DNA of 43,345 nucleotides from an uncultured Sterolibacterium sp. (GTDB lineage: Bacteria > Pseudomonadota > Gammaproteobacteria > Burkholderiales > Rhodocyclaceae): assembly GCA_903930535.1 (NCBI GenBank), contig CAIYYX010000181.1:1-43345 (forward strand), read 5' to 3'. Position numbers and translations under genes: made by a program. This document shows, piece by piece, positions 43,212 to 43,345 of this stretch (position 1 is the stretch's first letter; each line of letters starts with the position of its first letter). The notes beneath the pieces were generated by a model, which did not search any database, was not told the origin of the DNA, and saw only the letters and a list, made by a program, of their open reading frames with translations.

Positions 43212-43345
43212 CTAACCCGCATGACTTGACTCATCTCTTAGCCAGGCAGGGATATCTCGGCTGCCGTGAAGCACACGCCAGACGTCCATCTGTTCCTTGC
43301 TCTCGAAGTAAAACACCAAGTAGGGAAATCGCTTGCAGCCCCAAG
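43212..43345 (-). CDS. ParE/RelE-type toxin, C-terminal part (runs off the window)
   Basis: The minus strand encodes RFPYLVFYFESKEQMDVWRV then LHGSRDIPAWLRDE, the typical C-terminal strand and HG-x-RDIP end of ParE-family toxins, ending at a stop at 43212-43214. The N-terminal half and the probable antitoxin gene lie beyond the right edge. Target (gyrase or ribosome) cannot be told. Confidence 0.82.
   Translation of the reverse strand, partial: WGCKRFPYLVFYFESKEQMDVWRVLHGSRDIPAWLRDESSHAG

Overview
The window is GC-rich, densely coded DNA from a Gram-negative bacterium, most likely a betaproteobacterium (Rhodocyclales or Burkholderiales style). The grounds are the gene families present, twin-arginine (Tat) signal peptides, a sigma-54-type hydrogenase promoter with a HupR/HoxA activator, and dispersed CGTCATTGCGAG repeats. 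The assignment is an inference from gene content; no rRNA, tRNA or CRISPR was seen.

Left part (1-8.8 kb): ordinary chromosomal genes, almost all on the minus strand. They are a partial membrane-bound PAS sensor kinase, an orphan hypothetical, a DHH phosphoesterase, a PilZ-HDOD protein, a DUF4126-like membrane protein, and a three-gene coupled unit (LVIVD-repeat protein, cupredoxin-like protein, large polytopic membrane protein). Gaps hold short non-coding repeats. Two of these (2934-3025 and 8632-8770) have matching 21-bp terminal inverted repeats and look like one MITE-like family.

Middle-left part (9.0-17.9 kb): one minus-strand catabolic unit. It contains two amidases, an isochorismatase-fold cysteine hydrolase, an M20 metallopeptidase-like protein, and a complete NMT1/SsuABC-type ABC importer (binding protein, ATPase, two permeases with 4-base start/stop overlaps). 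Together they look like uptake and stepwise hydrolysis of an unknown organic-nitrogen (amide or ureide) compound.

17.9-20.2 kb is a scar-like boundary: about 750 bases without a gene, a VapBC toxin-antitoxin pair with a palindromic candidate operator, and a bacteriohemerythrin gene whose second codon is a stop.

20.3-42.4 kb is the centrepiece: about 22 kb of plus-strand, tightly packed [NiFe]-hydrogenase genes behind a good sigma-54-like promoter (20207-20222). The order is hybO-hybA-hybB-hybC-hybD, a HypC paralogue, hybE, a Rieske protein, a 35-codon micro-ORF, hupK/hoxV, hypA-hypB-hypF-hypC-hypD-hypE-hypX, then the H2-sensing set hupR/hoxA-hupU-hupV-hupT, and a nickel permease. The enzyme is a periplasmic, quinone-linked Hyb-type (group 1c-like) hydrogenase with an oxygen-sensitive style proximal cluster. 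It is combined with regulation and maturation modules (HupUV/HupT/HupR, HupK, HypX) best known from aerobic uptake hydrogenases. Expected working model: HupUV senses H2 and silences HupT; the non-phosphorylated HupR then activates the sigma-54 promoter; Hyp proteins build the NiFe(CN)2CO site; and HybOC feeds electrons through HybA and HybB to quinone, perhaps with the Rieske protein as an extra carrier.

Right edge (42.4-43.3 kb): another scar, with a serine-recombinase gene cut after residue 120, joined to an antisense fragment of the same hemerythrin gene seen at 19.7 kb (79 of 82 bases identical, same orientation), a hairpin terminator and a partial ParE toxin. The hydrogenase block is therefore bracketed by direct repeats and toxin genes, which suggests an exchangeable hydrogenase island.
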